Shown here piece after piece: positions 41,350-49,455 of a DNA stretch of 55,797 bases (positions within the stretch are counted from its first letter, which is position 1; the number at the start of each line of letters is the position of its first letter). The translations under genes and the position numbers were made by a program. This DNA comes from Stigmatella aurantiaca. GTDB lineage: Bacteria > Myxococcota > Myxococcia > Myxococcales > Myxococcaceae. The notes under the pieces were generated by a model. It was given only the letters and a program-made list of their open reading frames with translations, ran no database searches and had not been told where the DNA came from. The stretch covers positions 1-55,797 of the forward strand of contig NZ_FOAP01000037.1 of NCBI RefSeq assembly GCF_900109545.1, in the 5' to 3' direction.

Positions 41350-42015
41350 ATGGACGCTTCCCCTGCCGCGACGCCCCCCGCGCTCGCCCTTCACGACGTG
41401 AGCAAACGCTATGGGCGCCACTGGGCCCTGGCGCGCCTCACCTATGCGCTGCCCTCCCGGCGCTCCTTGCTGCTCACCGGCCACAACGGCTCGGGGAAGA
41501 CGACCTTGCTGCGGCTGGTGGCCACCGCCCTGTCACCCACCGCGGGGCGCGTGGAGGTGCTCGGCCGGGACGCAGTGGCCCAGCGGGATGCCGTCCGCCA
41601 GGAGGTGGCCCTGCTGTCCCACACCAGCTTCCTCTATGAGGACCTCACCGCACGCCAGAACCTGGTGGTGCTGGCGCGGCTCCTGGGCCTGGCCTCGCCG
41701 GGGGATGCGGCCGAGGCGCTGCTCACGCGCGTGGGGCTGACGCGGCGCACGCAGAGCCCGGTGCGCCACTTCAGCGCGGGCATGCGCAAGCGCCTGGCCA
41801 TCGCCCGGCTCCTGATGAAGACCCCGGCGCTGGCGCTGCTGGACGAGCCCTTCGGCGAGCTGGACCCGGCGGGCATCCAGGCCATGGAGGGGCTCATCGG
41901 CGAGCTGAAGGCCTCGGGCACCACGGTGGTGCTCGCCACCCACCTCATCGACCAGGGGATGGCCCTGTGCGAGGAACGCCTGCACCTGCAGGAAGGCCGG
42001 GCGGTGCCCGCGTGA
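41350..42015 (+). CDS. ccmA: Haem exporter ABC ATPase CcmA
   Basis: The 221-residue ATPase opens the cytochrome c maturation operon. Walker A is TGHNGSGKTTLLRL (about residues 43-56), the Q loop lies near LLSHTSFLYEDLT, the ABC signature is HFSAGMRKRLAIARLL, Walker B is PALALLDEPFGELDPAG, and the switch His is in VVLATHLIDQG. CcmA works with CcmB and CcmC to release holo-CcmE, using ATP. The ccmB GTG overlaps its TGA (GTGA). Length is normal for the family. Confidence 0.93.
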   Translation: MDASPAATPPALALHDVSKRYGRHWALARLTYALPSRRSLLLTGHNGSGKTTLLRLVATALSPTAGRVEVLGRDAVAQRDAVRQEVALLSHTSFLYEDLTARQNLVVLARLLGLASPGDAAEALLTRVGLTRRTQSPVRHFSAGMRKRLAIARLLMKTPALALLDEPFGELDPAGIQAMEGLIGELKASGTTVVLATHLIDQGMALCEERLHLQEGRAVPA

Positions 42016-42707
42016 AGCGCCCCGCCCCCATTGGCCTCCTGAGGGCCACGGGTGTCCTCCTGGGCAAGGATTTGCTCATCGAGTGGCGCACCCGGGCCCG
42101 GCTCAATGCCCTGATTTTCTTCGCCCTGGCCACCCTGCTGCTCTTCTCCTTCGCGCTGGGGCCGGACACGAAGCTCCTGGAGCGCAACGCGGGCGGCTAC
42201 CTGTGGCTGGCCATCCTGTTTGCCAGCACGCTGGCGCTGGGCGAGTCCTTCCGGATCGAGCAGGAGAACGCCTGCCTGGACGGGCTGCGGCTCGCGCCGG
42301 CGGATGCCCGGGCCATCTTCCTGTCCAAGGCGGTGGGCAACACGCTGCTCCTGGTGGTGCTCGGCGGGGTGCTCATCCCCGCCATGGTGGCGCTCTACGG
42401 GGTGAAGGTGGTGCTGGGGGCAGGCCCCCTGCTGGGCACGCTGGTGCTCGGGTGCATGGCGCTTGCCGCCCCAGGGACCGTGTATGCGGCCATCTCCAGC
42501 AACGCCCGGGCACGGGACGTGTTGCTGCCTCTGCTATTGTTCCCGCTCATCGTCCCGGCCCTGCTGGCCTCGGCCAAGGCGATGATGCTGGTGCTCCAGG
42601 GAGATCCCATGAATCAGTTGAACTCATGGTTCGGCCTGCTCACCGGCTTCAATCTGATCTATTGGGGACTGGGGTTCGCCCTTTTTCCGCGGGTCATCGA
42701 GGACTGA
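42012..42707 (+). CDS. ccmB: Haem exporter membrane subunit CcmB
   Basis: The GTG at 42012 overlaps the ccmA stop and starts the protein VKRPAPIGLLRATGVLLGKD, 231 residues, the usual CcmB size. Six hydrophobic segments are visible, for example LIFFALATLLLFSFALG, LWLAILFASTLALGESF, GNTLLLVVLGGVLIPAMVAL, and LLPLLLFPLIVPALLASAKA. The conserved FRIEQENACLDGLRLAPADA loop in the cytoplasm follows helix 2. CcmB is the channel part of the CcmAB complex. ccmC begins three bases later. Confidence 0.92.
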   Translation: MKRPAPIGLLRATGVLLGKDLLIEWRTRARLNALIFFALATLLLFSFALGPDTKLLERNAGGYLWLAILFASTLALGESFRIEQENACLDGLRLAPADARAIFLSKAVGNTLLLVVLGGVLIPAMVALYGVKVVLGAGPLLGTLVLGCMALAAPGTVYAAISSNARARDVLLPLLLFPLIVPALLASAKAMMLVLQGDPMNQLNSWFGLLTGFNLIYWGLGFALFPRVIED

Positions 42708-42710
42708 CGC

Positions 42711-43418
42711 ATGGGGAAGTTCTTCCGAATCGCACTGCCGCCCATCGCCCTGGGCCTGCTCATCTGGGGCCACTACGTCGGCCTGGCCGTGGCGCCGCCC
42801 GACCGGGAGATGGGGGACGTGCAGCGCATCATGTACGCGCACGTGCCCGCGGTGTGGATCGCCATGGTGGCGCTGACGCTCAACTTCCTCTGCTCGGTGA
42901 CATACCTGTTCAAGCCGAGCTGGAAGACGGACGCGCTGGCGGAGGCCTCCGCGGAGGTGGGGCTCTTGTTCGGCGCGGTGGGCGTGCTCCTGGGCGCCAT
43001 CTGGGGCCGGCCCACCTGGGGCGTGTACTGGACGTGGGACCCGCGGCTGACGACAGCGGCCATCCTGCTGGTAGCCTACATGGGCTACCTGGCGCTGCGC
43101 CGCTTCGTGGAGGACGCGGAGAAGCGCGCGGTGTGGAGCGCCGTGGTGGGCATCATCGCCGCGGTGGACCTGCCCATCATCTGGTTCTCGGTGAAGTGGT
43201 GGAGAAGCCTGCACCAGGTGCAGTCGACCCCCCGCACGGTGGACCCGGCCATGATCTTCCCGCTGCGCATCAGCGCCTTCGCGTTCCTGGCCTTCATGAT
43301 CGTCTTCATCATCTACCGCTACCGCATCGCGATGCACGAGCGGCAGGCCGAGGTGGCGCTGCCGGACGCACTGCCCACGGATGACCCGGCCTCGCGCCGC
43401 TCGGCGGGGGTGGCGTGA
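42711..43418 (+). CDS. ccmC: Haem delivery protein CcmC
   Basis: The 235-residue protein has six membrane helices and the tryptophan-rich haem-handling signature WGVYWTWDPRLTTAAILLVA (about residues 103-122). Conserved His residues flank it: YAHVPAVWIA before, and WWRSLHQVQSTPRT after. CcmC hands haem to CcmE on the periplasmic side. The C-terminus has a short soluble tail. Its stop overlaps the start of the ccmD-like gene. Confidence 0.93.
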   Translation: MGKFFRIALPPIALGLLIWGHYVGLAVAPPDREMGDVQRIMYAHVPAVWIAMVALTLNFLCSVTYLFKPSWKTDALAEASAEVGLLFGAVGVLLGAIWGRPTWGVYWTWDPRLTTAAILLVAYMGYLALRRFVEDAEKRAVWSAVVGIIAAVDLPIIWFSVKWWRSLHQVQSTPRTVDPAMIFPLRISAFAFLAFMIVFIIYRYRIAMHERQAEVALPDALPTDDPASRRSAGVA

Positions 43419-43603
43419 TGCTCTCCGTCTCGACGCTGATGGTGCTGGCGCAGGCGGCCGCGGGCCAGGTGGGCAGCGGCCGGATTCAGGGCGGCTGGGG
43501 CTACGTGTGGGTAAGCTACGGCATCACCTGGGGCGCACTGGCCCTGTATTCACTGTCCCTGTGGCTGCGGCGTCCCAACGCCTCGCCGGGTTCGAAGGAG
43601 TGA
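43418..43603 (+). CDS. ccmD: Small CcmD-like membrane protein
   Basis: The 61-residue protein reads MLSVSTLMVLAQAAAGQVGS, then a conserved-looking WGYVWVSYGITWGALALYSL, then SLWLRRPNASPGSKE. A single membrane helix with the aromatic WxYVWxSYGxT lead and basic end is typical of CcmD, which joins CcmC and helps release holo-CcmE. Identity rests on size, topology and position between ccmC and ccmE. The N-terminus is longer than usual. Its ATG overlaps the ccmC stop (TGATG). Confidence 0.75.
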   Translation: MLSVSTLMVLAQAAAGQVGSGRIQGGWGYVWVSYGITWGALALYSLSLWLRRPNASPGSKE

Positions 43604-43610
43604 CTGAGTC

Positions 43611-44099
43611 ATGACCCCCCTTGTGCGTAACCGGCTCATCGCCGTGGCGGCGCTGCTCGTGGCAGGCGCTGGCCTTGCCTTCGTGGCCTTCGGCAACATC
43701 GGCGAGAACCTCGTCTATTACTGGAGCCCCTCGGAGATGATCGGCCAGGGCGAGCGCGCCTACGGCCCCACCATCCGCCTGGGCGGCGTGGTGAAGCCCG
43801 GCAGCATCGAGTGGAACGAGGCGCACACCACGCTCCAGTTCCGCGTGGCGAGCGACCACACGCCTGAGTCCCAGAGCGTGCTGGTGCGCTCCACCGAGGT
43901 GCCGCCGCAGATGTTCCGCGCGGGCATCGGCGTGGTGGTGGAGGGCACGTATGACGCCTCGCAGGTGTTCACCTCCAACCGGCTAATGGTGAACCACTCC
44001 AACGAGTACCGTCCGCCCAAGGAGGGGGAAGAGCCCCGCAAGTGGCAGGAGACGGTCGAGGGCGCCACCACCGCGTCGGCGGCCACGGGGGCGCGGTGA
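43611..44099 (+). CDS. ccmE: Periplasmic haem chaperone CcmE
   Basis: The 162-residue protein has an N-terminal anchor (LIAVAALLVAGAGLAFVAFG) and an OB-fold domain. The haem-attachment motif is present as HSNEY (His129, Tyr133), matching the HxxxY of CcmE, not the CxxxY variant of some delta-group bacteria. The protein binds haem covalently at that His and passes it to CcmF. The C-terminal tail after RPPKEGEE is flexible and Ala/Thr-rich. ccmF starts with GTG overlapping its stop. Confidence 0.92.
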   Translation: MTPLVRNRLIAVAALLVAGAGLAFVAFGNIGENLVYYWSPSEMIGQGERAYGPTIRLGGVVKPGSIEWNEAHTTLQFRVASDHTPESQSVLVRSTEVPPQMFRAGIGVVVEGTYDASQVFTSNRLMVNHSNEYRPPKEGEEPRKWQETVEGATTASAATGAR

Positions 44100-46126
44100 C
44101 TGGAACGCTGGGATATGGGCTGGTGCTCGGGGCGCTGGTGTGCGCGGCGTTCGGGGCGTTGGTGGGCCTGACGAGTGGCCTGCGCCGCAGCGAGGCGGGC
44201 TTCCCCTGGGTGATGCGCGCCGTGGTGGGCTTCTTCGCCTGCATGACGGGCGCGAACCTGGCGATGGTGTACGCGCTCGTCACCGATGACTTCAGCATCC
44301 GGTACGTGGCGCAGGTGGGCAGCCGCGCCACGCCGCTGCTCTTCAAGATCGTCTCGCTGTGGAGCGCGCTCGAGGGCTCCATCCTCTTCTGGGGCTTCAT
44401 CATGGCCTCCTTCCTGCTGGCGTTCGCGCTGGTGCACCGCAAGGAGCACCAGCGCTACATGTCGCTGGCGCTGGGCACCATGCTGGCGGTGGGCGTCTTC
44501 TTCGCCTTCCTCATCGCGGGCCCCGCGAACCCCTGGGGCGCCGTGTCCCCGGTGCCCGCGGACGGCCCCGGGCCGAACCCCCTGCTCCAGAACCACATCC
44601 TCATGGTCATCCACCCGCCCATGCTCTACCTGGGCTACGTGGGCATGACGGTGCCCTTCGGCGTGGCGGTGGCGGCGCTGCTGCGCGGGGAGATTGGCGA
44701 TGCGTGGATGGCCCCGCTGCGGCGCTGGACGCTGCTGGCGTGGCTGTTCCTGTCCATCGGCATCATCCTGGGCTCGTGGTGGGCGTACGCGGTGCTGGGC
44801 TGGGGCGGCTACTGGGCGTGGGATCCGGTGGAGAACGCCTCGTTCCTGCCGTGGCTGACGGCGACAGCCTTCATCCACTCCACCATGGTGCAAGAGCGCA
44901 AGCAGATGCTGCGGCTGTGGACCATGAGCCTGGCGCTGGCCAGCTTCATCCTCACCATCCTGGGCACGTTCATGACGCGCTCGGGCATCTTCAACTCGGT
45001 GCACTCGTTCACCCAGTCGGACATCGGCCCCACCTTCCTGGTGTTCATCGCCGTGCTGCTGGTCATCTCCATCGCCCTCCTGGCCACGCGCGGACACCTG
45101 CTGGTGGCCCAGGGGCGCATCACCTCCTGGATGTCCCGGGAGACGAGCATCCTGGTGAACAACCTGGTCTTCGTGGCCATCACCTTCACGGTGCTCCTGG
45201 GCACCGTGTACCCGCTCATCTCGGAGGCGGTGCGCGGGGTGCGGGTGAGCGTGGGCGAGCCGTACTTCAACAAGATGGCGGTGCCGGGCGGCATCGCGGT
45301 GCTCTTCCTCATGGGCGTGGGGCCGATGCTGCCCTGGGGCACCCCGGACAAGGCAGCGGTGCGGCGGCAGTTCCTCATCCCCGCGGGGGTGGGCCTGGCC
45401 GTGACGGCGCTCTGCTACGGAATGGGGCTGCGCGGGGTGTACCCGCTGCTCACCTTTGGCCTGGCGGGCTTCGTCACCCTCATCACCCTGCGGGAGCTGA
45501 TGGCGCCGGTGCGCGTGCGCATGACCGAGCGCAAGGAGGGCCTCGTCACCGCCGTGGTGCAGAGCGCCTCCAAGGCGCGCCGGCGCTTCGGCGGGTACGT
45601 GGTGCACCTGGGCATCGTGGTCATCATCGTCGCGGTGGCGGCCTCGTCCGCGTACGTGACGCACACCTCTGGCACGCTGCGCATGGGCCAGACGATGACG
45701 CTGAGCGGCTACCAGCTGAAGTTCCTGGGCATGACGAGCGGCGAGGAGCCGCACCGGGCCTTCACCGCGGCGCGCGTGGAGGTGACGACGCCGGGCGGCC
45801 AGGTGGAGGAGTTCCTGCCGCGCATGAACTACTACGAGCGCAGCACGGACCCGGTGGGCACCCCCGCGGTGCGCGAGTCCCCGAAGGAGGACCTGTACGT
45901 GTCGCTCATGGCCTACTCGCAAGAGGCGGGCACGGCGAGCCTCAACGTGTGGGTCTTCCCGCTGGTGGGGTGGATCTGGTGGAGCATCCCCATCCTGGTG
46001 CTGGGCTCGCTCATCGCGATGTGGCCCTCGCGGCGGCGCGTGGCGGTGTCCACGGCGAGCACGCCCGCCGCCGCGGGCGCGGCGCCCCCGGTGGCGGACG
46101 GTGACATGAACCGGGGCGCGGCATGA
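44096..46126 (+). CDS. ccmF: Cytochrome c haem lyase subunit CcmF
   Basis: GTG at 44096 overlaps the ccmE stop (GTGA) and gives 676 residues, close to the family length. About 15 membrane helices are visible. The tryptophan-rich WWD motif is WGGYWAWDPVENASFLPWL (about residues 240-258). His-containing conserved loops include ILMVIHPPMLYLGYVGMTVP and TATAFIHSTMVQERKQMLRL. A large periplasmic domain precedes the last helix. CcmF joins haem from CcmE to the thiols of apocytochrome. ccmG overlaps the stop by ATGA. Confidence 0.95.
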   Translation: MTGTLGYGLVLGALVCAAFGALVGLTSGLRRSEAGFPWVMRAVVGFFACMTGANLAMVYALVTDDFSIRYVAQVGSRATPLLFKIVSLWSALEGSILFWGFIMASFLLAFALVHRKEHQRYMSLALGTMLAVGVFFAFLIAGPANPWGAVSPVPADGPGPNPLLQNHILMVIHPPMLYLGYVGMTVPFGVAVAALLRGEIGDAWMAPLRRWTLLAWLFLSIGIILGSWWAYAVLGWGGYWAWDPVENASFLPWLTATAFIHSTMVQERKQMLRLWTMSLALASFILTILGTFMTRSGIFNSVHSFTQSDIGPTFLVFIAVLLVISIALLATRGHLLVAQGRITSWMSRETSILVNNLVFVAITFTVLLGTVYPLISEAVRGVRVSVGEPYFNKMAVPGGIAVLFLMGVGPMLPWGTPDKAAVRRQFLIPAGVGLAVTALCYGMGLRGVYPLLTFGLAGFVTLITLRELMAPVRVRMTERKEGLVTAVVQSASKARRRFGGYVVHLGIVVIIVAVAASSAYVTHTSGTLRMGQTMTLSGYQLKFLGMTSGEEPHRAFTAARVEVTTPGGQVEEFLPRMNYYERSTDPVGTPAVRESPKEDLYVSLMAYSQEAGTASLNVWVFPLVGWIWWSIPILVLGSLIAMWPSRRRVAVSTASTPAAAGAAPPVADGDMNRGAA

Positions 46127-46674
46127 AAGGGAAGGCCTGGGGACTCACGCTCTCGGCGGTCTTCCTCTGCGGGGCGCTGCTCTACGTGCTGCTCCAGGGC
46201 TTCGGGAGGGATCCGCGCGAGGTGCCCTTCATGCTCTCGGGCAAGCCCGCCACGGGCTTCACCCTGCGCGCGCTGGACACCGGGGAGCCCGTGAGCCTGG
46301 AGCAGCTCAAGGGCAAGCCGGTGGTCATCAACTTCTGGGCCTCCTGGTGCGGGCCGTGCCGGTACGAGCACCCGGTCATCGAGTGGGGCCACCGCGAGTA
46401 CGGCCAGCAGGTGCAGTTCCTGGGCGTCGTCTTCGAGGACACCGAGGACAACGCGCGGCGGTTCCTCCGGCAGCTGGGCAGCAGCTTTCCCCAGCTGGTG
46501 GACCCGCGCTCGCGCGTGGCGGTGGACTACGGCGTGGCGGGGGTGCCCGAGACGTACTTCATCGACGCCCAGGGCATCATCCAGGGCAAGCACGTCGGGC
46601 CGATCGATCCCCAGTCGCTCACCACCCGGATCCGCGCGCTGAGCAGCGGGCCCTCGGCGGCGGCGAACCCCTGA
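46123..46674 (+). CDS. ccmG: Membrane-anchored thioredoxin-like CcmG/DsbE
   Basis: The 183-residue protein has an N-terminal membrane anchor ([20 protein letters not shown]) and a thioredoxin fold. The active site is [17 protein letters not shown] (CGPC, about residues 70-76). A cis-Pro occurs in [12 protein letters not shown]. The conserved acidic residue of the CcmG groove is in [17 protein letters not shown]. It reduces the haem-binding cysteines of apocytochromes. Start overlaps ccmF by ATGA. A 22-base gap separates it from the zinc-ribbon gene. Confidence 0.92.
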   Translation: MKGKAWGLTLSAVFLCGALLYVLLQGFGRDPREVPFMLSGKPATGFTLRALDTGEPVSLEQLKGKPVVINFWASWCGPCRYEHPVIEWGHREYGQQVQFLGVVFEDTEDNARRFLRQLGSSFPQLVDPRSRVAVDYGVAGVPETYFIDAQGIIQGKHVGPIDPQSLTTRIRALSSGPSAAANP

Positions 46675-46696
46675 CCTGAAGCCGGGAGCCCCCGTC

Positions 46697-47842
46697 ATGC
46701 ACCGCTGTCCGGAGTGCGGCGAAGTCGCGGCGGAGCCGAAGCTGCGCTACTGCGAGCAGTGCGGCGCCCGGATGCCCGAGTACAAGACCCCCACGGCGGC
46801 CTCCCCGGTGGTGGCCGAGGACGAGCGCACGTCCGTGGAGTCCCTCGGGCCGCCCTACACCGGGCCCCTCTGGCTCAAGCACGTGCCGGGGCACTCGCCC
46901 AGCGTGCTGGGGGTGTTCCTGCTGCTGGCGGCCCTGGGGCTGTCCATCCTCCCGGCCCTGGCGGGCCTGGGCCCGTTCTGGTCCTTCGTGATGCTGGCGG
47001 GCGGCGTGCTGGTGGTGGCCCGGGAGCTGCGCGCCACGGGCGAGGCGCACCCGCTCACCTCCTGGATTCCCGGCAAGCTCCACCCGCCGTTCGTCCCGGC
47101 GGCCTACACGGCGCTGGCGGTGGCGTTCGTGCTGCCGCTGCTGGAGCTGAGCCCCCTGCCGCTCCTGTGGATGGGCGGCACGGCGCTGCTGGCCTGGGAC
47201 CAGTGGGGCAAGGTGTTCGCGGGGCCGGAGGGCTACGCCCAGCACTTCGAGCCCCGGGCGCTGACGCGAGGCCCCCGGCTGCTGGCGCTGGTGGGGGTGG
47301 GCGTGTGCATGCTGGCGCTCTTCTTCACCTGGCTGCCCGCGCCCCGGATGCCCGTCTCCTACGTGGGCCCCTCCTCCTATGGGCCCCTGCGCGCGCAGAA
47401 CGCGCCCCAGCCCGCCACGGACGTGCTGTACGGGGGGATGCCCAGCGCCCTGAGCGGCCATGAGCTGCCGGTGGCCTCCACGGTGGTGGTGGGGCTGCTG
47501 GGACTGCTGGTGTTGCTGATGCTGCGGCCCGAGGTGGAGCGGCCGGAGTGGCTGCGGTTCGTGCCCGCCGGGGTGACGGTGATTGCCCTGACGTGGGCGC
47601 TGGTGAACCTGCGCATGGAAGTGGGGCCCATCGCGTTCCTGGTGGGGGTGGTGCCCCTGGGCGTCGTGGCGGTCTTCCTGGCCCTGGGGCGCGACGAGTT
47701 CATGACGCCCGAGCCCGAGGAGCGCTATGACGCGGGCGAGGAGGCAAGCGAGGGCGACGGCGTCTATGGGTCCCCGGAGCAGGACTGGCCCTCGGACAGC
47801 AGCAACGACGTCACGGCGCGGGACGAGGACATGCCCGGCTGA
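46697..47842 (+). CDS. Zinc-ribbon polytopic membrane protein inside the ccm operon
   Basis: This 381-residue protein is not part of the canonical Ccm set. It opens with a zinc ribbon (MHRCPECGEVAAEPKLRYCE-QCGARMPEYK: Cys4, Cys7, Cys19, Cys22). About seven to eight membrane helices follow, for example SVLGVFLLLAALGLSILPAL, VPAAYTALAVAFVLPLLEL, LLALVGVGVCMLALFFTWLP and VVVGLLGLLVLLMLRPEVE. The tail after residue 340 is acidic. The position between ccmG and ccmH, with a 22-base gap before and 123 after, suggests cotranscription. Zinc-ribbon membrane proteins are common in myxobacteria; a link to haem handling is only contextual. Confidence 0.75.
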   Translation: MHRCPECGEVAAEPKLRYCEQCGARMPEYKTPTAASPVVAEDERTSVESLGPPYTGPLWLKHVPGHSPSVLGVFLLLAALGLSILPALAGLGPFWSFVMLAGGVLVVARELRATGEAHPLTSWIPGKLHPPFVPAAYTALAVAFVLPLLELSPLPLLWMGGTALLAWDQWGKVFAGPEGYAQHFEPRALTRGPRLLALVGVGVCMLALFFTWLPAPRMPVSYVGPSSYGPLRAQNAPQPATDVLYGGMPSALSGHELPVASTVVVGLLGLLVLLMLRPEVERPEWLRFVPAGVTVIALTWALVNLRMEVGPIAFLVGVVPLGVVAVFLALGRDEFMTPEPEERYDAGEEASEGDGVYGSPEQDWPSDSSNDVTARDEDMPG

Positions 47843-47965
47843 GGGCGGCGGGGCCCCGGCCCCTCCCCTCCTGGCAAGCCGGCCGGGAAGAGGCCTCCCC
47901 CGGGGAAGGTTTCGCTGTGCAACACTGCGCCTTGGCGCTAGGTAGACCGCGCCCGGGTACCCCCC

Positions 47966-48469
47966 ATGAATGTCACCCTCCTCTCGCTGACCCTCATCGC
48001 CGGACTTGCGACCGGCCAATTCGCTCCCCAGCAAGCCGGAAGCGCCCCCCTGGAGGCGCCCCTGGAAGCCCGCGTGCAGAAGCTCGGCAAGGAGCTGCGC
48101 TGCCCCATGTGCCAGGGGCTGTCCATCGCGGACAGCTCGTCCTCGGCGGCGCGGGCCCAGCTCGACAAGGTGCGGGAGCTCGTCTCCGAGGGCCGCTCGG
48201 ACCAGGAGGTCCGCGACTTCTTCGTGGCGCGCTACGGGGAGTGGGCCCTGCTGGAGCCCAAGGCGGAGGGCTTCAACTGGCTGGTGTGGCTGGGCCCGCT
48301 GCTGCTCGTTCTGGGCGGCATCTTCGTGATTCTGAGACAGGTCGGAGGGTCTGCCGCGGCCGCGAATGCCAGCGCCGCCCCTTCCCCTGCCCCCGAGCCT
48401 CCGGCGACGACGGCCGCCGAGGCGGAGGATCCCTACCTGCAGGCCGTCCGCCGGGAGATGGAGCGATGA
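47966..48469 (+). CDS. ccmH: CcmH (CycL-type) apocytochrome thiol reductase
   Basis: The 167-residue protein has a signal peptide (MNVTLLSLTLIAGLATGQFA). Its redox site is LGKELRCPMCQGLSIADSSS (Cys46, Cys49), the RCxxC motif of CcmH. DQEVRDFFVARYGEWALLEP is the conserved continuation. One membrane helix (FNWLVWLGPLLLVLGGIFVI) and a short Ala/Pro-rich tail follow. CcmH works with CcmG to keep apocytochrome thiols reduced and joins CcmF. The ccmI start overlaps its stop by ATGA. Confidence 0.9.
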   Translation: MNVTLLSLTLIAGLATGQFAPQQAGSAPLEAPLEARVQKLGKELRCPMCQGLSIADSSSSAARAQLDKVRELVSEGRSDQEVRDFFVARYGEWALLEPKAEGFNWLVWLGPLLLVLGGIFVILRQVGGSAAAANASAAPSPAPEPPATTAAEAEDPYLQAVRREMER

Positions 48470-49443
48470 CACCACAGACGACCAACTGGTGGCCGGGCAT
48501 TATCGCCCTGGGCCTGTCGCTCCTGTGCGGAATCACCTACCTGCTGATCCAGCGGAGCAAGGCCGGGAAGGCCGCGCCCGAGCCCCTGAAGGACGGCAAG
48601 CAGGACGATCTCGACCGGCGCGCGCAGTCGCTCATCGAGCAGCTCAAGGAGCTGGTGGCGGAGAAGCACAACCTGGCGCCCGAGCAGTTCGCCGCGGAGA
48701 AGGGCCGGCTGGAGCGCGAGGCGGCGGCGGCCCTGCGGGCCCGGGACGAGTACCGCCAGAGCAAGGCGAGCCCCTCGGGCACGCCCGGTGCGGCGGAGAC
48801 GGCCCCCGCCCCGGCGGCGGCGCCCACCGGCTTCGCGGGACGGAACCCTCAGCTCGTGGGGGCCCTGTGGGGCGCGGCCATCGTCGTCTTCTTCGGAGGC
48901 CTGGGCTACCTGCTGGTGTCGGAGCAGCGCCCGCGCGACGACGGCATGGAGGCCACGGGACGGCTTCCGCCCAATGAAGCCGGAGCCCCGCAGCAGCCTC
49001 CGGCAGGCATGACGCAGGAGGACCAGGCGCTCGCCGAGGCGCAGGAGCGCCTGCGCACGAACCCGAACGACCTGGAGTCCTCGTCGCTGGTGGCGCACGA
49101 GTTCATCCGGCGCCAGCGGTCCGAGGAGGCCGAGCGCCTCACGAACCAGGCGCTCGCCATCGATCCGTTCCACGTCGAGTCCCGGGTGCACCGGGGCGTG
49201 CTGCGGGCCATCCGGGGAGACACGGAGGGCGCCGAGGTGGAGCTGCTGACGCTCGCGGACACCTACCCGGGCGCGCAGGAGGCCCTGCTGTTCCTGGGCT
49301 TCATCTCGATGCAGACGGGCAGCAAGACGAAGGCGCTGGACTACTTCGAGCGCTTCTCCGTCGAGGTGCCCCGGAACATGCAACCGCCGCAGTTGGAAGC
49401 CGCCATCGCGCAGCTCCGCCAGGAAGTCGGCCCGAGGCCCTGA
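48466..49443 (+). CDS. ccmI: CcmI-like TPR protein of cytochrome c maturation
   Basis: The 325-residue protein has two membrane helices (WWPGIIALGLSLLCGITYLL near the N-terminus and LVGALWGAAIVVFFGGLGYL near 125-145) with a charged coiled region between (LIEQLKELVAEKHNLAPEQF). The periplasmic C-terminal part contains TPR-like helices: ALAEAQERLRTNPNDLESSS, AERLTNQALAIDPFHVESRV, and ALLFLGFISMQTGSKTKALD. This is the CcmI/CycH layout; the TPR region would hold apocytochrome C-termini. Start coupled to ccmH by ATGA. It is the last gene of the operon. Confidence 0.85.
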   Translation: MTPQTTNWWPGIIALGLSLLCGITYLLIQRSKAGKAAPEPLKDGKQDDLDRRAQSLIEQLKELVAEKHNLAPEQFAAEKGRLEREAAAALRARDEYRQSKASPSGTPGAAETAPAPAAAPTGFAGRNPQLVGALWGAAIVVFFGGLGYLLVSEQRPRDDGMEATGRLPPNEAGAPQQPPAGMTQEDQALAEAQERLRTNPNDLESSSLVAHEFIRRQRSEEAERLTNQALAIDPFHVESRVHRGVLRAIRGDTEGAEVELLTLADTYPGAQEALLFLGFISMQTGSKTKALDYFERFSVEVPRNMQPPQLEAAIAQLRQEVGPRP

Positions 49444-49455
49444 GCCACCGGCTCG

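Noticed and set aside
43760-45922. A 720-codon antisense frame over ccmE-ccmF
   Set aside because: His/Arg-rich shadow translation; ccmE and ccmF motifs are on the other strand.
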